In this document: piece by piece, positions 1-10,165 of the stretch
Position numbering within the stretch: position 1 is the stretch's first letter
Layout of the letters: every line of letters begins with the position of its first letter
NCBI GenBank assembly: GCA_902529105.1
Contig: CABZUW010000005.1
Span: 1 to 64,000, forward strand
Source of the DNA: an uncultured Pelagibacteraceae bacterium
GTDB taxonomy: Bacteria > Pseudomonadota > Alphaproteobacteria > Pelagibacterales > Pelagibacteraceae
Reading direction: 5' to 3'
DNA: 64,000 nt
Made by a program: the position numbers and the translations under genes
Notes under the pieces: generated by a model
What the model saw: the letters and a program-made list of their open reading frames with translations, nothing else
Told to the model about the DNA's origin: nothing
Database searches by the model: none

Positions 1-605
1 ATTCTCATAGAAATTATATTTCCGAAGGATTAAAAAATGCTAGCAATGAAGATATTATAATGATTTCAGATATTGATGAAATTCCAAATTTAGAAGAAAA
101 AACTTTTTCTAATATCAGCAAGAAGATTTTAATGTTTCAACAAGATATGTTTTGTTACAAATTTAATTTAAAATTACCTAATACTAAGTGGATTGGCACA
201 AAAGCCTGTAAATTTAAAGATTTTAAAAACCCTCAATGGTTGAGAAATGTAAAAGATAGAAAATATAAATTTTACAGACTGGATACTTTATTTTCGGAGA
301 CAAAATATCAAAGTATTGAGGTAAAAAAGAATGGTGGATGGCATTTTACTAATATAAAAACTGCAGAAGAGATAAAACACAAATTAAATTCATATCTACA
401 TCACAACGAATTTGAAAAATCATCTTTAGACATAGAGGATATACAGGACATTATATCTAATCAAAAAACAATTTATAATCTCAAAGCTGATAAAAGAATT
501 TATAAAATAGGTGAAGGTGAAAAATTAGAAAAAATTGAGGTTTCATATTTGCCAAACTATATAAAAAATAACGATCTTAAATATAAAAAATGGATACAAG
601 AATGA
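1..605 (+). CDS. Glycosyltransferase family 17-like protein (5'-truncated by window edge)
   Basis: Reading frame is open from base 3 upstream of the listed ATG (SHRNYISEGLKNASNEDIIMISDIDEIPN...). The DIDEIP motif and overall pattern resemble GT17 family proteins. Confidence 0.7.
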   Translation, partial: SHRNYISEGLKNASNEDIIMISDIDEIPNLEEKTFSNISKKILMFQQDMFCYKFNLKLPNTKWIGTKACKFKDFKNPQWLRNVKDRKYKFYRLDTLFSETKYQSIEVKKNGGWHFTNIKTAEEIKHKLNSYLHHNEFEKSSLDIEDIQDIISNQKTIYNLKADKRIYKIGEGEKLEKIEVSYLPNYIKNNDLKYKKWIQE

Positions 606-898
606 AAGGTTATTGGATAGCAACATATAAAAAAATTGATAATTTGGAAAAACTTAAGGAGTATGCTGAAAAAGCGACACCAATCATAAAAGAATTTGGG
701 GGTAAACCAATAATTAGGGGTGGAAAATATCATTTAATTGATGGAGATGAGTTTATAAGAACTGTTATATGGGAATTTCCAAGCTTTAATAAAGCACTAG
801 AGTGTCATAACTCTGCAGAGTATCAAGAAAAATGGAATATTGTTAAAGGAACCTGCAAAAGAAATTTACAAATTGTTGAGGGATTTAATACTGAATAG
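602..898 (+). CDS. DUF1330 family protein
   Basis: MKGYWIATYKKIDNLEKLKEYAEKATPIIKEFGGKPIIRGG... is DUF1330-like. The ATGA overlap with the upstream stop favours the start at 602. Confidence 0.8.
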   Translation: MKGYWIATYKKIDNLEKLKEYAEKATPIIKEFGGKPIIRGGKYHLIDGDEFIRTVIWEFPSFNKALECHNSAEYQEKWNIVKGTCKRNLQIVEGFNTE

Positions 899-1511
899 GT
901 TCATCATCAATAGATCTCCATAAATACCATGTAGCAACTGAACAATACGGAGAATATATTTTAGATAATTTTTTCACAAAACTCATTGGTGGAAGATATT
1001 TTTTATTATAATTATTAGAAATAGCTCTCAACAAACCTATATCCTGCACAGGCCAAATATTTGATCTATTAAATGTGAATAATAAAATCATTTCTGCTGA
1101 CCATCTTCCTATCTGTCTTAAAGTTGATAAATATTCTATTGCTTCTTCATCATTCATTTTTTTTATTAAACTAGGATCAAAAGATTTATTAATAAATTTT
1201 ATTGAAAGTTCCTTTATCCCTTTAGCTTTTTGTTTACTTAACCCACATTTTTTTAATTTAGTAATACCTAGTTTTTTTACACTTTGTGGTGTTATCTTAC
1301 CTTTGCAAGCAGTATTAAATTTTTTATAAACCGAATTAGCGGCAGCTACACTTATTTGTTGTCCTATAATACTTTTACAAAGAGAATAAAATACATCCTT
1401 ACGAGTACTTAAAGTAGCATCATCGTATCTTTTAATTAAATTCTTCATCACTTTATCTTTACTTGACAAATAATTTTTTGCTTTTTTCCAGTAATGAGGA
1501 GGCTTAGTCAT
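885..1511 (-). CDS. DNA-3-methyladenine glycosylase (HhH-GPD superfamily, AlkA-like)
   Basis: SIIGQQISVAAANSVYKKF, IGRWSAEMILLF and WPVQDIGLLRA motifs. Confidence 0.85.
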   Translation of the reverse strand: MTKPPHYWKKAKNYLSSKDKVMKNLIKRYDDATLSTRKDVFYSLCKSIIGQQISVAAANSVYKKFNTACKGKITPQSVKKLGITKLKKCGLSKQKAKGIKELSIKFINKSFDPSLIKKMNDEEAIEYLSTLRQIGRWSAEMILLFTFNRSNIWPVQDIGLLRAISNNYNKKYLPPMSFVKKLSKIYSPYCSVATWYLWRSIDDEPIQY

Positions 1512-2385
1512 GTCTTTGAACTGATACCTGTTTCTTTAATTGAATTTCTCTTCTAAAAATTATTATTGACGACAATATCACTAAAATAGCTCCAGATAAT
1601 GTCTTTAAAGTAGGTACTTCGTCCCAAATAAAGTAACCAAAGATAATTGCAAAAACAAGTGCCAAATACTTTAAAGGTGTAACTAAAGACACCTCTGAAA
1701 ATTTATATGATTGACTTAACCATAAATTTGCGACTCCACCAAATACCCCTAAAAGAGATAATATAATTAAATCATTCAAACTAGGCATAATCCATCCACT
1801 AGGAATAGTGATTAAACTTATAATAGTTATAGCAATAGAAAAATAAAGTGAGATTAACCAAACTGGTTCTGTTTTAGATAATTGTCTTATTGAAATTGCC
1901 ACATATGCCATTCCAAGACAAAAAATAATTGGGTAAATATAAAATATATTGAGTTCAGTGAATCCCGGTTCGGCTATAATTACAATACCTATAAATCCAA
2001 TTAACACTGCAAGCCATCTATAAATTCCAACTTTTTCACTTAAAAAGAAAATTGAAAAAATGGTTGTGAATATAGGTGCTGCGAAAGATATACTCACTAC
2101 GGTTGCTAAAGGTAAATTTCTTAATGCCGTAAATATCGATAGCAAAGCTATAAGACCAAAGAAACACCTCAAAAAATGTAGTCCAGCTCTTTTTGTATAA
2201 TAAAAATTCTTTATTCTTTCTCTTGGTATTATCAAGAAATATATGACGGCACCTACAAAACCCCTAAAAAAAAGGACTTGTCCTAAAGGATATTCATTTG
2301 ACCATTTAACGACTAGATCCATTAAAGAAAAGGCACAAACAGACATAAACATGTACAAAAAGCCTAATTGATTTTTGGAGAACAT
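1504..2385 (-). CDS. DMT family (EamA) transporter
   Basis: About 10 hydrophobic segments and EamA-like repeats. Confidence 0.85.
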   Translation of the reverse strand: MFSKNQLGFLYMFMSVCAFSLMDLVVKWSNEYPLGQVLFFRGFVGAVIYFLIIPRERIKNFYYTKRAGLHFLRCFFGLIALLSIFTALRNLPLATVVSISFAAPIFTTIFSIFFLSEKVGIYRWLAVLIGFIGIVIIAEPGFTELNIFYIYPIIFCLGMAYVAISIRQLSKTEPVWLISLYFSIAITIISLITIPSGWIMPSLNDLIILSLLGVFGGVANLWLSQSYKFSEVSLVTPLKYLALVFAIIFGYFIWDEVPTLKTLSGAILVILSSIIIFRREIQLKKQVSVQRHD

Positions 2386-2419
2386 GTAATTAATTTAAGA
2401 TAATTATAAATTTATATCA

Positions 2420-2860
2420 ATGGAAATAGCAATACTTGCAGCCGGTTGTTTTTGGGGACCTGAAATTAAATTCAGTAAACTAAATGGTGTGTTAAAAACT
2501 GAAGTTGGATATTGTGGAGGAATTAATTCCAAAACAACATACAAAGAAGTTTGTACCGGTGAAACAAATCATGCTGAAGTTGTTAAAATTGAGTTTGATA
2601 ATAAAGTGATTTCTTACGAACAAATATTAGATTTTTTTTTTGAAATACACGACCCTACGACACTGAATCAACAAGGTTATGACATTGGAACTCAATACAG
2701 AAGTGAAATTTTTTATACATCTGAAAACCAAAAACAGACTGCTGAAAAAGTTTTAGATAAAACTAATAATAAATTTAATGGAAAAATAGTAACTAATATT
2801 TCTGAGAGTAAAAATTATTGTAAAGCTGAAGATTATCATCAAAAATATTTAGAAAAATAA
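2420..2860 (+). CDS. msrA: Peptide-methionine (S)-S-oxide reductase
   Basis: AAGCFWGPE motif, YCGG, and HDPTTLNQQGYDIGTQYRSEIFY. Confidence 0.93.
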   Translation: MEIAILAAGCFWGPEIKFSKLNGVLKTEVGYCGGINSKTTYKEVCTGETNHAEVVKIEFDNKVISYEQILDFFFEIHDPTTLNQQGYDIGTQYRSEIFYTSENQKQTAEKVLDKTNNKFNGKIVTNISESKNYCKAEDYHQKYLEK

Positions 2861-2865
2861 ATTAA

Positions 2866-3687
2866 ATGTCTTTAGTATCAACAGAATGGTTGTTCGAAAA
2901 TAAAGATAAAGTAAAAATTATTGATAGTTCATGGCATCTACCGAGTGAAAATAGAAATAGTTTAAAAGAATATAGTTCAGAACATATACCCAATGCTATT
3001 TATTTTGATATAGATAAAAATTCGGACCTGAACTCTAATTTGCCTCACATGCTTCCAAATAAGGATATGTGGGAAAAAATAATGTCATCAAATGGAATAT
3101 CAAACAATGATAAAATTGTGATTTACGATAATTCAAAAGTCCTTAGTTCCTGTAGGCTTTGGTATATGCTTCTATATTTTGGCCATAGTAAAAAATTAGT
3201 AAGTGTATTGAATGGTGGGTTAGAAAAATGGAAGAAAAATAATTTTCCAATTACAGAGGATCATACTAAATTAAAAATGACAAACTATAAGGCCTATGAA
3301 AATAAATTTATGGTTAAGAATTTAGATGAAATAGATCAAAATATAGAAAACAAAGTATTTAGTTTAGTAGATGCTCGTAGTAAAGACAGGTTTGAAGGCA
3401 AAACAAATGAGCCACGAGAAGGAGTTAGGAGTGGTTCTATTAAAAATTCAATTTGCATACCATTTAATAATGTAATTAAAGATGACAAAACATTTAAAGA
3501 TAAAGAGGAATTGAAAGTTATATTTAATAATATTATTAGCAACATTGATAATAATAATGTGGTCTTTTCCTGCGGTTCAGGTATTACCTCATGCGTTTTA
3601 GCACTTGCATATTCTCTAATTAATAATAATTATAATCCAACAATATATGACGGCTCTTGGGCTGAATATGGGAAGATATTTAAATGA
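2866..3687 (+). CDS. Sulfurtransferase (3-mercaptopyruvate/thiosulfate type, two rhodanese domains)
   Basis: VVFSCGSGITSCVLALAY active-site loop; tandem rhodanese layout. Confidence 0.88.
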   Translation: MSLVSTEWLFENKDKVKIIDSSWHLPSENRNSLKEYSSEHIPNAIYFDIDKNSDLNSNLPHMLPNKDMWEKIMSSNGISNNDKIVIYDNSKVLSSCRLWYMLLYFGHSKKLVSVLNGGLEKWKKNNFPITEDHTKLKMTNYKAYENKFMVKNLDEIDQNIENKVFSLVDARSKDRFEGKTNEPREGVRSGSIKNSICIPFNNVIKDDKTFKDKEELKVIFNNIISNIDNNNVVFSCGSGITSCVLALAYSLINNNYNPTIYDGSWAEYGKIFK

Positions 3688-4553
3688 AAAGATCAACTAA
3701 AATCACAACAATAATTATTATTTTTTTCTTGATCATTGCATCAGTTATCATTGGTAGGACTATGATTGGCAATCATTTTAAAAAAAAGTTTAGCAAAAGA
3801 CCGCCCCCATCAATAATTGTATCTGAGGTTATAAAAAATGAATTTTCAGACAATATTGAGAGTTTTGGGACTGCTATATCAAAAAAGAATAAAACTTTTA
3901 GAATTGAAAAAAGTAATCTTATCTCAGATTTAAATCTAAAAAAATTTGTGAAAAAGGGTGAGATAATTGTAAAATTAAAAAGTGAAAATATTATAGCACC
4001 TTTTAGTGGCGTATTAGGTGTGAGAGGTATTACTGAAGATGTGCTTGGATCAGAGAATTCTATAATAGTAACATTAGATGATAGTTCCGAAATATATGTA
4101 GATCTGAAAATACCTGAAAACTTTGCAACTGTTATTAAAAAAGATTTGTCTGTAATAGCTAAGTTTTCTGGCATTAAAGACAAAATCTATAAAGGAAAAA
4201 TTGACGGTGTTGCAAGCAGGATAAATGCTGAAACAAGAAGTATATTAACTAGAGTTAAAATAGATAATCCAGATTATGAACTCATTCCAGGCTCATTATT
4301 AGAAATAACATTAAGCACTAATAAAAGAGACTCTTTAAGTATTCCAGACACAAGTATAATCCTAGAGGGTAATAAAGCTTACGTATATAAAGTTTCTAAA
4401 GACAACATCGTAAATAGATCTGAAATTCAAATTGGGCTTAGAAACGACGGCAAAGTAGAAGTTACTTCTGGATTGAATGCAGGTGATATTATTGTTGCTG
4501 AGGGTTTAAAAAAAGTCAGACCTAACGGTAAAATTAAACCATTAAATAAATAA
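3684..4553 (+). CDS. Efflux RND transporter periplasmic adaptor subunit
   Basis: N-terminal TM segment, lipoyl/HlyD-like core, AEGLKKVRPNGKIK C-terminus; directly precedes the RND permease. Confidence 0.88.
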   Translation: MKRSTKITTIIIIFFLIIASVIIGRTMIGNHFKKKFSKRPPPSIIVSEVIKNEFSDNIESFGTAISKKNKTFRIEKSNLISDLNLKKFVKKGEIIVKLKSENIIAPFSGVLGVRGITEDVLGSENSIIVTLDDSSEIYVDLKIPENFATVIKKDLSVIAKFSGIKDKIYKGKIDGVASRINAETRSILTRVKIDNPDYELIPGSLLEITLSTNKRDSLSIPDTSIILEGNKAYVYKVSKDNIVNRSEIQIGLRNDGKVEVTSGLNAGDIIVAEGLKKVRPNGKIKPLNK

Positions 4554-7500
4554 TGTTAATAACAGAATTAAGTATTAAACGACCAGCATTTTCATGGGTA
4601 TTATCTTTAATATTGGTGTTGTTTGGGTCATTTGTTTTTTGGAAATTACCTGTTAGAGAATTACCATCTGGATTACAGCCACCAGTCGTTCAAGTAAATG
4701 TTGAATATTCGTCTGCATCTTCACAAATAGTAGATGAAGAAGTAACTCAAGTTCTTGAAGAGGTTATAGGAGGTGCTGAAGGTATTAAAAATATAGACTC
4801 ATCATCTGAAAATGGAAAAAGTAAAATAAACATCGAATTTGAGACAGATATAGATTTAGATGATGCAGCTAATGATATAAGAGAAAGAGTGGCCAGAGTT
4901 GTTGAGAGACTTCCATCAGAGTCTGATCCTCCAAGAATTTTAAAACAGGCTGCTGGTTTTACTACAACCATGTGGTTATCTTTGTCTTCACCAACTTGGA
5001 GCGACTTAGAGTTAGGAGATTATGTTGAAAGGTATTTAATTGATCAATTTTCAAGTATTAAAAATGTTGGAAGAATAAGAACTGGAGGTTTAAGAGAACT
5101 AAGTGTTAGAGTTTGGATAGATCCCATAAAATTAGCTGCATATAACTTAACTACTCATGAGGTCGAATTAGCACTAAACAAAGAAAACGTCAGATTACCT
5201 GCAGGATCTCTTGAGGCAGATAATAAAGATTTAACACTTAATATTGATAAATCATACAATGATTTAGAAAAACTAAAACAACTTCCAATTAAAAAAGTTA
5301 AAAATAATGTTGTTAAATTATCAGATGTAGCCGAAATAGAATTTGGACCAGTATCTGAAAAAGCATTTTTTAGATCACAAAGTAAAAATGCATTAAACTA
5401 TAATTCTGTTGGTATAGGAATTTATGCTCGTAGTGGTGCATCAACAGTTGAGCTATCAAACGATATTAAAGATAAAATCAAAGCAATTAAGCCTAATTTA
5501 CCCGCTGGATTAAACTTAGAAGTAGCCTTTAATAGAGCCACATATATAAGTGTAGCAATCAATGAAGTCTATAAAACTTTGTTTATTGCATTTATTTTAG
5601 TTGTAATAATCATTTATTTATTTTTAGGAAATTTAAAAGCAGTTATAGTTCCCGCAATAGCACTGCCGGTAAGTCTTATAGCAACCTTTTTAGGTATATA
5701 TATATTTAATTTATCAATTAATATTTTTGTACTATTAAGTTTTATTTTAGCGATAGGTATAATAACAGATGATTCAGTTATAATGACCGATGCTATTTAT
5801 CGAAGAATTGAACAGGGAGAAACACCGCTGGTTGCAGCATTTAAAGGATCGAAACAAATAACTTTTGCAATAATAGCTACTACATTAATATTGGTAGCGG
5901 TATTCTTACCACTCATCTTCATAGAGGGAATAGCTGGAACATTATTTAAAGAAACTGCAATTGCTTTATCATTTGCCATCGTAGTCTCGTCTTTAGTCGC
6001 ATTAACACTATCACCAATGCTAGGAAGTAAATTTTTGGACAACAAAAAAAAATCAAATATTATAGTTAAAAACTTTAATAAATTTTTTATTGGTTTTTCA
6101 AACTTTTATAAAGATACTCTTCAGTTCTGGTTGTATCGTAAAAATATAATAATTGGATTTATATTTTTTATTATTATTGGATCTGCACTTTTATATAATT
6201 TTACCAAAAAAGAATTATTGCCGCTAGAAGACAGAGGAGCCTATCTAGTGATTGGATTCACAGATGAAGGAAGCTCTTTTGATTACACTCAACAAAGGGC
6301 TGAAGATGTAGAAAGAAGACTAATACCTCTTTTGAAAGATGACAATAGTCCTTATAAAAAATTTTTAATGATCGTGCCCGGTTTTGGAGCTGATAATAGT
6401 TTTTTAATAATATCTTTATTAGACAATTGGAAAAATAGATCAGAAAATTCACAAAACATAATGAGGAAAGCAATTGGAAAAATTGTAAGTGTTCCTCAAA
6501 CACTAGCTTTTCCAATTTCCCCACAATCTATAAGAACGTCTAATTATAACAAACCTGTTCAAATGGTGATTTACGGAAATACTTACGAAGACCTTGAAGA
6601 AACACAAAAAAAAGTGATAAGAGCAATGAGAGAAAACCCGAATTTATCAAGAATAGAATCGGATTATACAAGAAATAGACCTGAGATAAAATTATTGATA
6701 AATAAAACAAAAGCTAAAGATCTTGGTATTTCAATTAAAACTATTGGTGAGACCTTAGAAACTCTTTATGGAGGTAAAATAGTTACTAAATTTAATAAAT
6801 TAGGCAAGGAATATCCAATAATTTTACAGCAGTATAAAGATGATAGGAAGAATCAACAGGGTTTAAGTAAAATTTTTGTAAGGTCAGAAAATTCTGGTGA
6901 ACTTATTTCTCTTGCAAACTTAGTTGAGTATAAAGAAGAGGGTTCTGCTAATAAATTGTCGAGATATAATAGACAAAGAGCAGTAACCATTTCTGCAGAT
7001 TTGAGTGAAAATTATACTTTAAATGAAGCAATTAAATTTTTAGAAAATACTATGTCCGTAGTTGCATCAGATAAACAAATTACATGGAAAGGAAAGTCTG
7101 AGGAACTCAAAGAGACAAGTAATGAATTATATATTATTTTTGCTTTAGCTTTGTTGACAGCTTATTTAGTGATGTCTGCAACATTCAATTCTTTTATTCA
7201 TCCTTTTATCATAATACTTACAGTGCCATTAGCTGTTTTTGGTGGATTAGTTTTTATACTTTTCCTTAATAGCTCGATTAACGTATTTTCGCAGATAGCT
7301 TTAATAATATTAATCGGTATATCTACTAAAAATAGTATCTTAATAGTTGATTATACTAATCAATTACGCGTAGCGGGAAAAAACATTGAGACCGCTTTAA
7401 AGGAAGCATGTTATTTAAGGTTCAGACCAATTATTATGACATCATTAAGCACAATGATTGCAATGATACCTTTGGTTCTAGGTAATATAGGACCTGGTGC

Positions 7501-7663
7501 TGGCGAAGGATCAAGATTAGCGGTTGGTTGTACAATACTTGGGGGAATGTTAATTTCCACATTTTTTACACTTTATGTAACCCCAGCGATGTATTTGGCT
7601 CTTGCAAAAAATACAAAAAGAATAGATTCAATTGATATTGAGTTGAAGAAACAACTTCGTTAA
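4553..7663 (+). CDS. Efflux RND transporter permease subunit
   Basis: 1036 aa AcrB-like protein with 12 TM segments and the GIITDDSVIMTDAI region. Confidence 0.95.
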   Translation: MLITELSIKRPAFSWVLSLILVLFGSFVFWKLPVRELPSGLQPPVVQVNVEYSSASSQIVDEEVTQVLEEVIGGAEGIKNIDSSSENGKSKINIEFETDIDLDDAANDIRERVARVVERLPSESDPPRILKQAAGFTTTMWLSLSSPTWSDLELGDYVERYLIDQFSSIKNVGRIRTGGLRELSVRVWIDPIKLAAYNLTTHEVELALNKENVRLPAGSLEADNKDLTLNIDKSYNDLEKLKQLPIKKVKNNVVKLSDVAEIEFGPVSEKAFFRSQSKNALNYNSVGIGIYARSGASTVELSNDIKDKIKAIKPNLPAGLNLEVAFNRATYISVAINEVYKTLFIAFILVVIIIYLFLGNLKAVIVPAIALPVSLIATFLGIYIFNLSINIFVLLSFILAIGIITDDSVIMTDAIYRRIEQGETPLVAAFKGSKQITFAIIATTLILVAVFLPLIFIEGIAGTLFKETAIALSFAIVVSSLVALTLSPMLGSKFLDNKKKSNIIVKNFNKFFIGFSNFYKDTLQFWLYRKNIIIGFIFFIIIGSALLYNFTKKELLPLEDRGAYLVIGFTDEGSSFDYTQQRAEDVERRLIPLLKDDNSPYKKFLMIVPGFGADNSFLIISLLDNWKNRSENSQNIMRKAIGKIVSVPQTLAFPISPQSIRTSNYNKPVQMVIYGNTYEDLEETQKKVIRAMRENPNLSRIESDYTRNRPEIKLLINKTKAKDLGISIKTIGETLETLYGGKIVTKFNKLGKEYPIILQQYKDDRKNQQGLSKIFVRSENSGELISLANLVEYKEEGSANKLSRYNRQRAVTISADLSENYTLNEAIKFLENTMSVVASDKQITWKGKSEELKETSNELYIIFALALLTAYLVMSATFNSFIHPFIIILTVPLAVFGGLVFILFLNSSINVFSQIALIILIGISTKNSILIVDYTNQLRVAGKNIETALKEACYLRFRPIIMTSLSTMIAMIPLVLGNIGPGAGEGSRLAVGCTILGGMLISTFFTLYVTPAMYLALAKNTKRIDSIDIELKKQLR

Positions 7664-8265
7664 AAAATAATATATTTTTTTGTTGTTAAAGAGCTTTTAC
7701 AATCGTTTAACTGTTTTTTATATTTTTTTGATTGTTTCTCTACTCTTTTGGCAAGTCCAATAACTTTCTGTTTATTTTTATAGTTTTTGTATGCTCCCCA
7801 ACCTTCATGGTATGCAATATACTGCCTGAAGGCATCCTTTTTAGAAATTTTTAATATTTTTTCGGTTTTATTTGTGTACCAACCAATAAAATCAACACTA
7901 TCTTTAAATCTAGATCTTAATGCATATTTATTTCCAGTTTCTTCTTTGTACTGTTTCCAAGTTCCTTTCACAGCTTGTGAGTATCCAAATGAGGAGGAGG
8001 GTCTTTTATATGGAATTACTTTAAACAATTTATATCTTTCAGGTTTTGCAAGCCAATCGAAATCGGACTCCATTTTAATAATGGCTAATTGTAAATAAAT
8101 TGGGGTTCCCCATTTCAATTCAGTTTTTTTAGCATGTTTATACCAAAGATATCTCTCTGAAAATATTAAGCATCCGTCAGCTGTATTTTTTGGTATAGAT
8201 GAACAAGCCGAAATAAACATTAATAAAAAATACAGTACATACCTTTTTAATAAAATCACTAACAC
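7660..8265 (-). CDS. Lytic transglycosylase-like lipoprotein (SLT fold)
   Basis: Lipobox LLMFISAC; KMESDF, SSFGYSQA and YIAYHEGWGAY motifs. Confidence 0.75.
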   Translation of the reverse strand: MLVILLKRYVLYFLLMFISACSSIPKNTADGCLIFSERYLWYKHAKKTELKWGTPIYLQLAIIKMESDFDWLAKPERYKLFKVIPYKRPSSSFGYSQAVKGTWKQYKEETGNKYALRSRFKDSVDFIGWYTNKTEKILKISKKDAFRQYIAYHEGWGAYKNYKNKQKVIGLAKRVEKQSKKYKKQLNDCKSSLTTKKYIIF

Positions 8266-8274
8266 ATTTATATT

Positions 8275-8784
8275 TTATTTATTCATTTTTCTCCATGACC
8301 ATGGATATTCAAATTTCATTGTCCATAGCCCTAATTTTTTTTCTTTAGCAAAATTTTGATCACTTTGATATTTACCTTTAGAATATTTGGCATAATCAAA
8401 AGCATATCCATTTCTAACCATATATGAGGATATGCTCTCTTTTTCTATAAAACATTCTGCAATGATTCTGTTGTATCTGTCTTTATTCTCTGGAATGCAA
8501 ACAATAAATTGGTTTTTAACTTTATCTTTAAGTGCTTTTTTTGATATATCGCCACAGAAAATTTTTTCACCGCTTTCAATAGAATTACAAGTTTGTGATT
8601 TACCTTTAAAATAACTCTCAGGTGCATCAATACCACTAAAACGAATTTTAAAATTATTTATTAAAATTGTATCACCATCAATTACTTTTGCTATTCCTAA
8701 AATTTTATCTTTACTAAAGCTTTCTGACGATAAAAAAATTAACAATATAAAAATTTTACATAAAGTCTGACTTAGCCTTTTCAT
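8275..8784 (-). CDS. Thermonuclease family (SNase-like) protein
   Basis: Signal peptide; VIDGDTILINNFKIRFSGIDAPE and DRYNRIIAEC motifs. Confidence 0.88.
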   Translation of the reverse strand: MKRLSQTLCKIFILLIFLSSESFSKDKILGIAKVIDGDTILINNFKIRFSGIDAPESYFKGKSQTCNSIESGEKIFCGDISKKALKDKVKNQFIVCIPENKDRYNRIIAECFIEKESISSYMVRNGYAFDYAKYSKGKYQSDQNFAKEKKLGLWTMKFEYPWSWRKMNK

Positions 8785-9064
8785 TAAGCTCTTTCATTTT
8801 CGATCTGATTTCATTATCATTGATATTTTTATCTATTAGGTCAGATTTTATTTTTCTAAAAACATCTTCATCACCAGCCTCAGCAAAATCTGCTTTTATT
8901 ACATCTTGGATATACTGCTTTTTTTGATCTTCATTAAATTCGAGAACATCAGAAACCCATTCAGCAATATATTTATTTTTCCTTGCATTAATTTTAAATT
9001 GTAATTCTTCGTCATGAGCAAATTTTTTTTCAAAACTTTTTTTTCTATCTTCAAATGTGTTCAT
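8756..9064 (-). CDS. DUF1476 family protein, F1-ATPase inhibitor zeta-subunit homologue
   Basis: MNTFEDRKKSFEKKFAHDEELQFKINARKNKYIAEWVSDVL matches the known DUF1476/zeta pattern. Confidence 0.85.
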   Translation of the reverse strand: MNTFEDRKKSFEKKFAHDEELQFKINARKNKYIAEWVSDVLEFNEDQKKQYIQDVIKADFAEAGDEDVFRKIKSDLIDKNINDNEIRSKMKELNEKAKSDFM

Positions 9065-9425
9065 TTTTTTTCCTAAATTTATATAATTTATTTATAATAA
9101 AAGGTATTATAACACCTAATATATTACCAAATAAGTCAGAGAATTGAAACGATCTATTTGGAATTATTAGATGGCAAACTTCAAGAAATATTGAAATGAA
9201 AATTAAGTAAGAAAATAATAATAAATTTTTTTTAATTGATAAAAGACCAAGCAAACTTAGTATAATAAAAACATATAAATGATTAGAGGAAATTGAAAAA
9301 AAATCAGAAGTTATTTGTGGTTGACGACTTAAATCTTTATAAACTACAAACCCCAAGATACTTCCTGGATAAATGTATAAAATGATTAATAATAAATTGT
9401 AAAAATGAAATAAAATCTTTAACAT
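9051..9425 (-). CDS. VanZ-like membrane protein
   Basis: Four hydrophobic segments; LEVCHLIIPNRSFQFSDLFGNILGVI motif. Confidence 0.7.
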   Translation of the reverse strand: MLKILFHFYNLLLIILYIYPGSILGFVVYKDLSRQPQITSDFFSISSNHLYVFIILSLLGLLSIKKNLLLFSYLIFISIFLEVCHLIIPNRSFQFSDLFGNILGVIIPFIINKLYKFRKKNEHI

Positions 9426-9457
9426 TTACTATATTTAATTATAAATAAAAGTTTACA

Positions 9458-10165
9458 ATGAGTCATTTAATATTAGTTAGACATGGTCAGAGCTTGTGGA
9501 ATCTTGAAAATCGATTTACAGGCTGGGTAGATGTGGAATTATCAAAAAAAGGTGAGGAAGAAGCTATAAAGGCGGGAAATCTTATAAAAGATTTGGATAT
9601 AACTATAGATAGTATTTTTACATCATATTTAACAAGAGCAATTAAGACTTTAGAATTAATAATGAAAGTTAATAAGTTTAAAAATTTACCATTCACAAAA
9701 GCATGGGAGTTAAATGAAAGGCATTATGGTTCCCTAACAGGTTTAAATAAAGATGAAATGAAAAAAAAATTAAGTGAAGATAAAGTGCATGAATTAAGAA
9801 GATCATGGGATAAGCCGCCAGATAAACTTGACGCTAGTAGTATTTATCACCCGAATAATATTGATATTTATAAAAATATTCCAAAAGATAAGATACCAAA
9901 CACAGAGTCGTTAAGAGATACATATGAGAGAGTAGTGCCGTACTATAAAAAAAATATTAACAATATAAACAAAAATATTTTAATTTCCGCACACGGAAAT
10001 TCTATCAGAGCACTTTGCAAATATTTATTTGATTTAAGCAATGACAATATTTCTAAATTAGAAATTCCAACTGGCAACCCACTGTTGTTGGAAATAGAAA
10101 ATGATAAGGCTAAAAGCGGAAAATACTTGGACTCGGAAAGAGCTAAAGATTTAATTATTTTTTAA
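9458..10165 (+). CDS. gpmA: 2,3-bisphosphoglycerate-dependent phosphoglycerate mutase
   Basis: LVRHGQSLWNLENRFTGWVDVELS; ELNERHYGSLTGLNK; SAHGNSIRAL. Confidence 0.95.
   Translation: MSHLILVRHGQSLWNLENRFTGWVDVELSKKGEEEAIKAGNLIKDLDITIDSIFTSYLTRAIKTLELIMKVNKFKNLPFTKAWELNERHYGSLTGLNKDEMKKKLSEDKVHELRRSWDKPPDKLDASSIYHPNNIDIYKNIPKDKIPNTESLRDTYERVVPYYKKNINNINKNILISAHGNSIRALCKYLFDLSNDNISKLEIPTGNPLLLEIENDKAKSGKYLDSERAKDLIIF

Noticed and set aside
4747-4971. Antisense ORF inside the RND permease gene
   Set aside because: Low-complexity Ser/Ile-rich shadow translation of a strongly conserved gene; no family resemblance.
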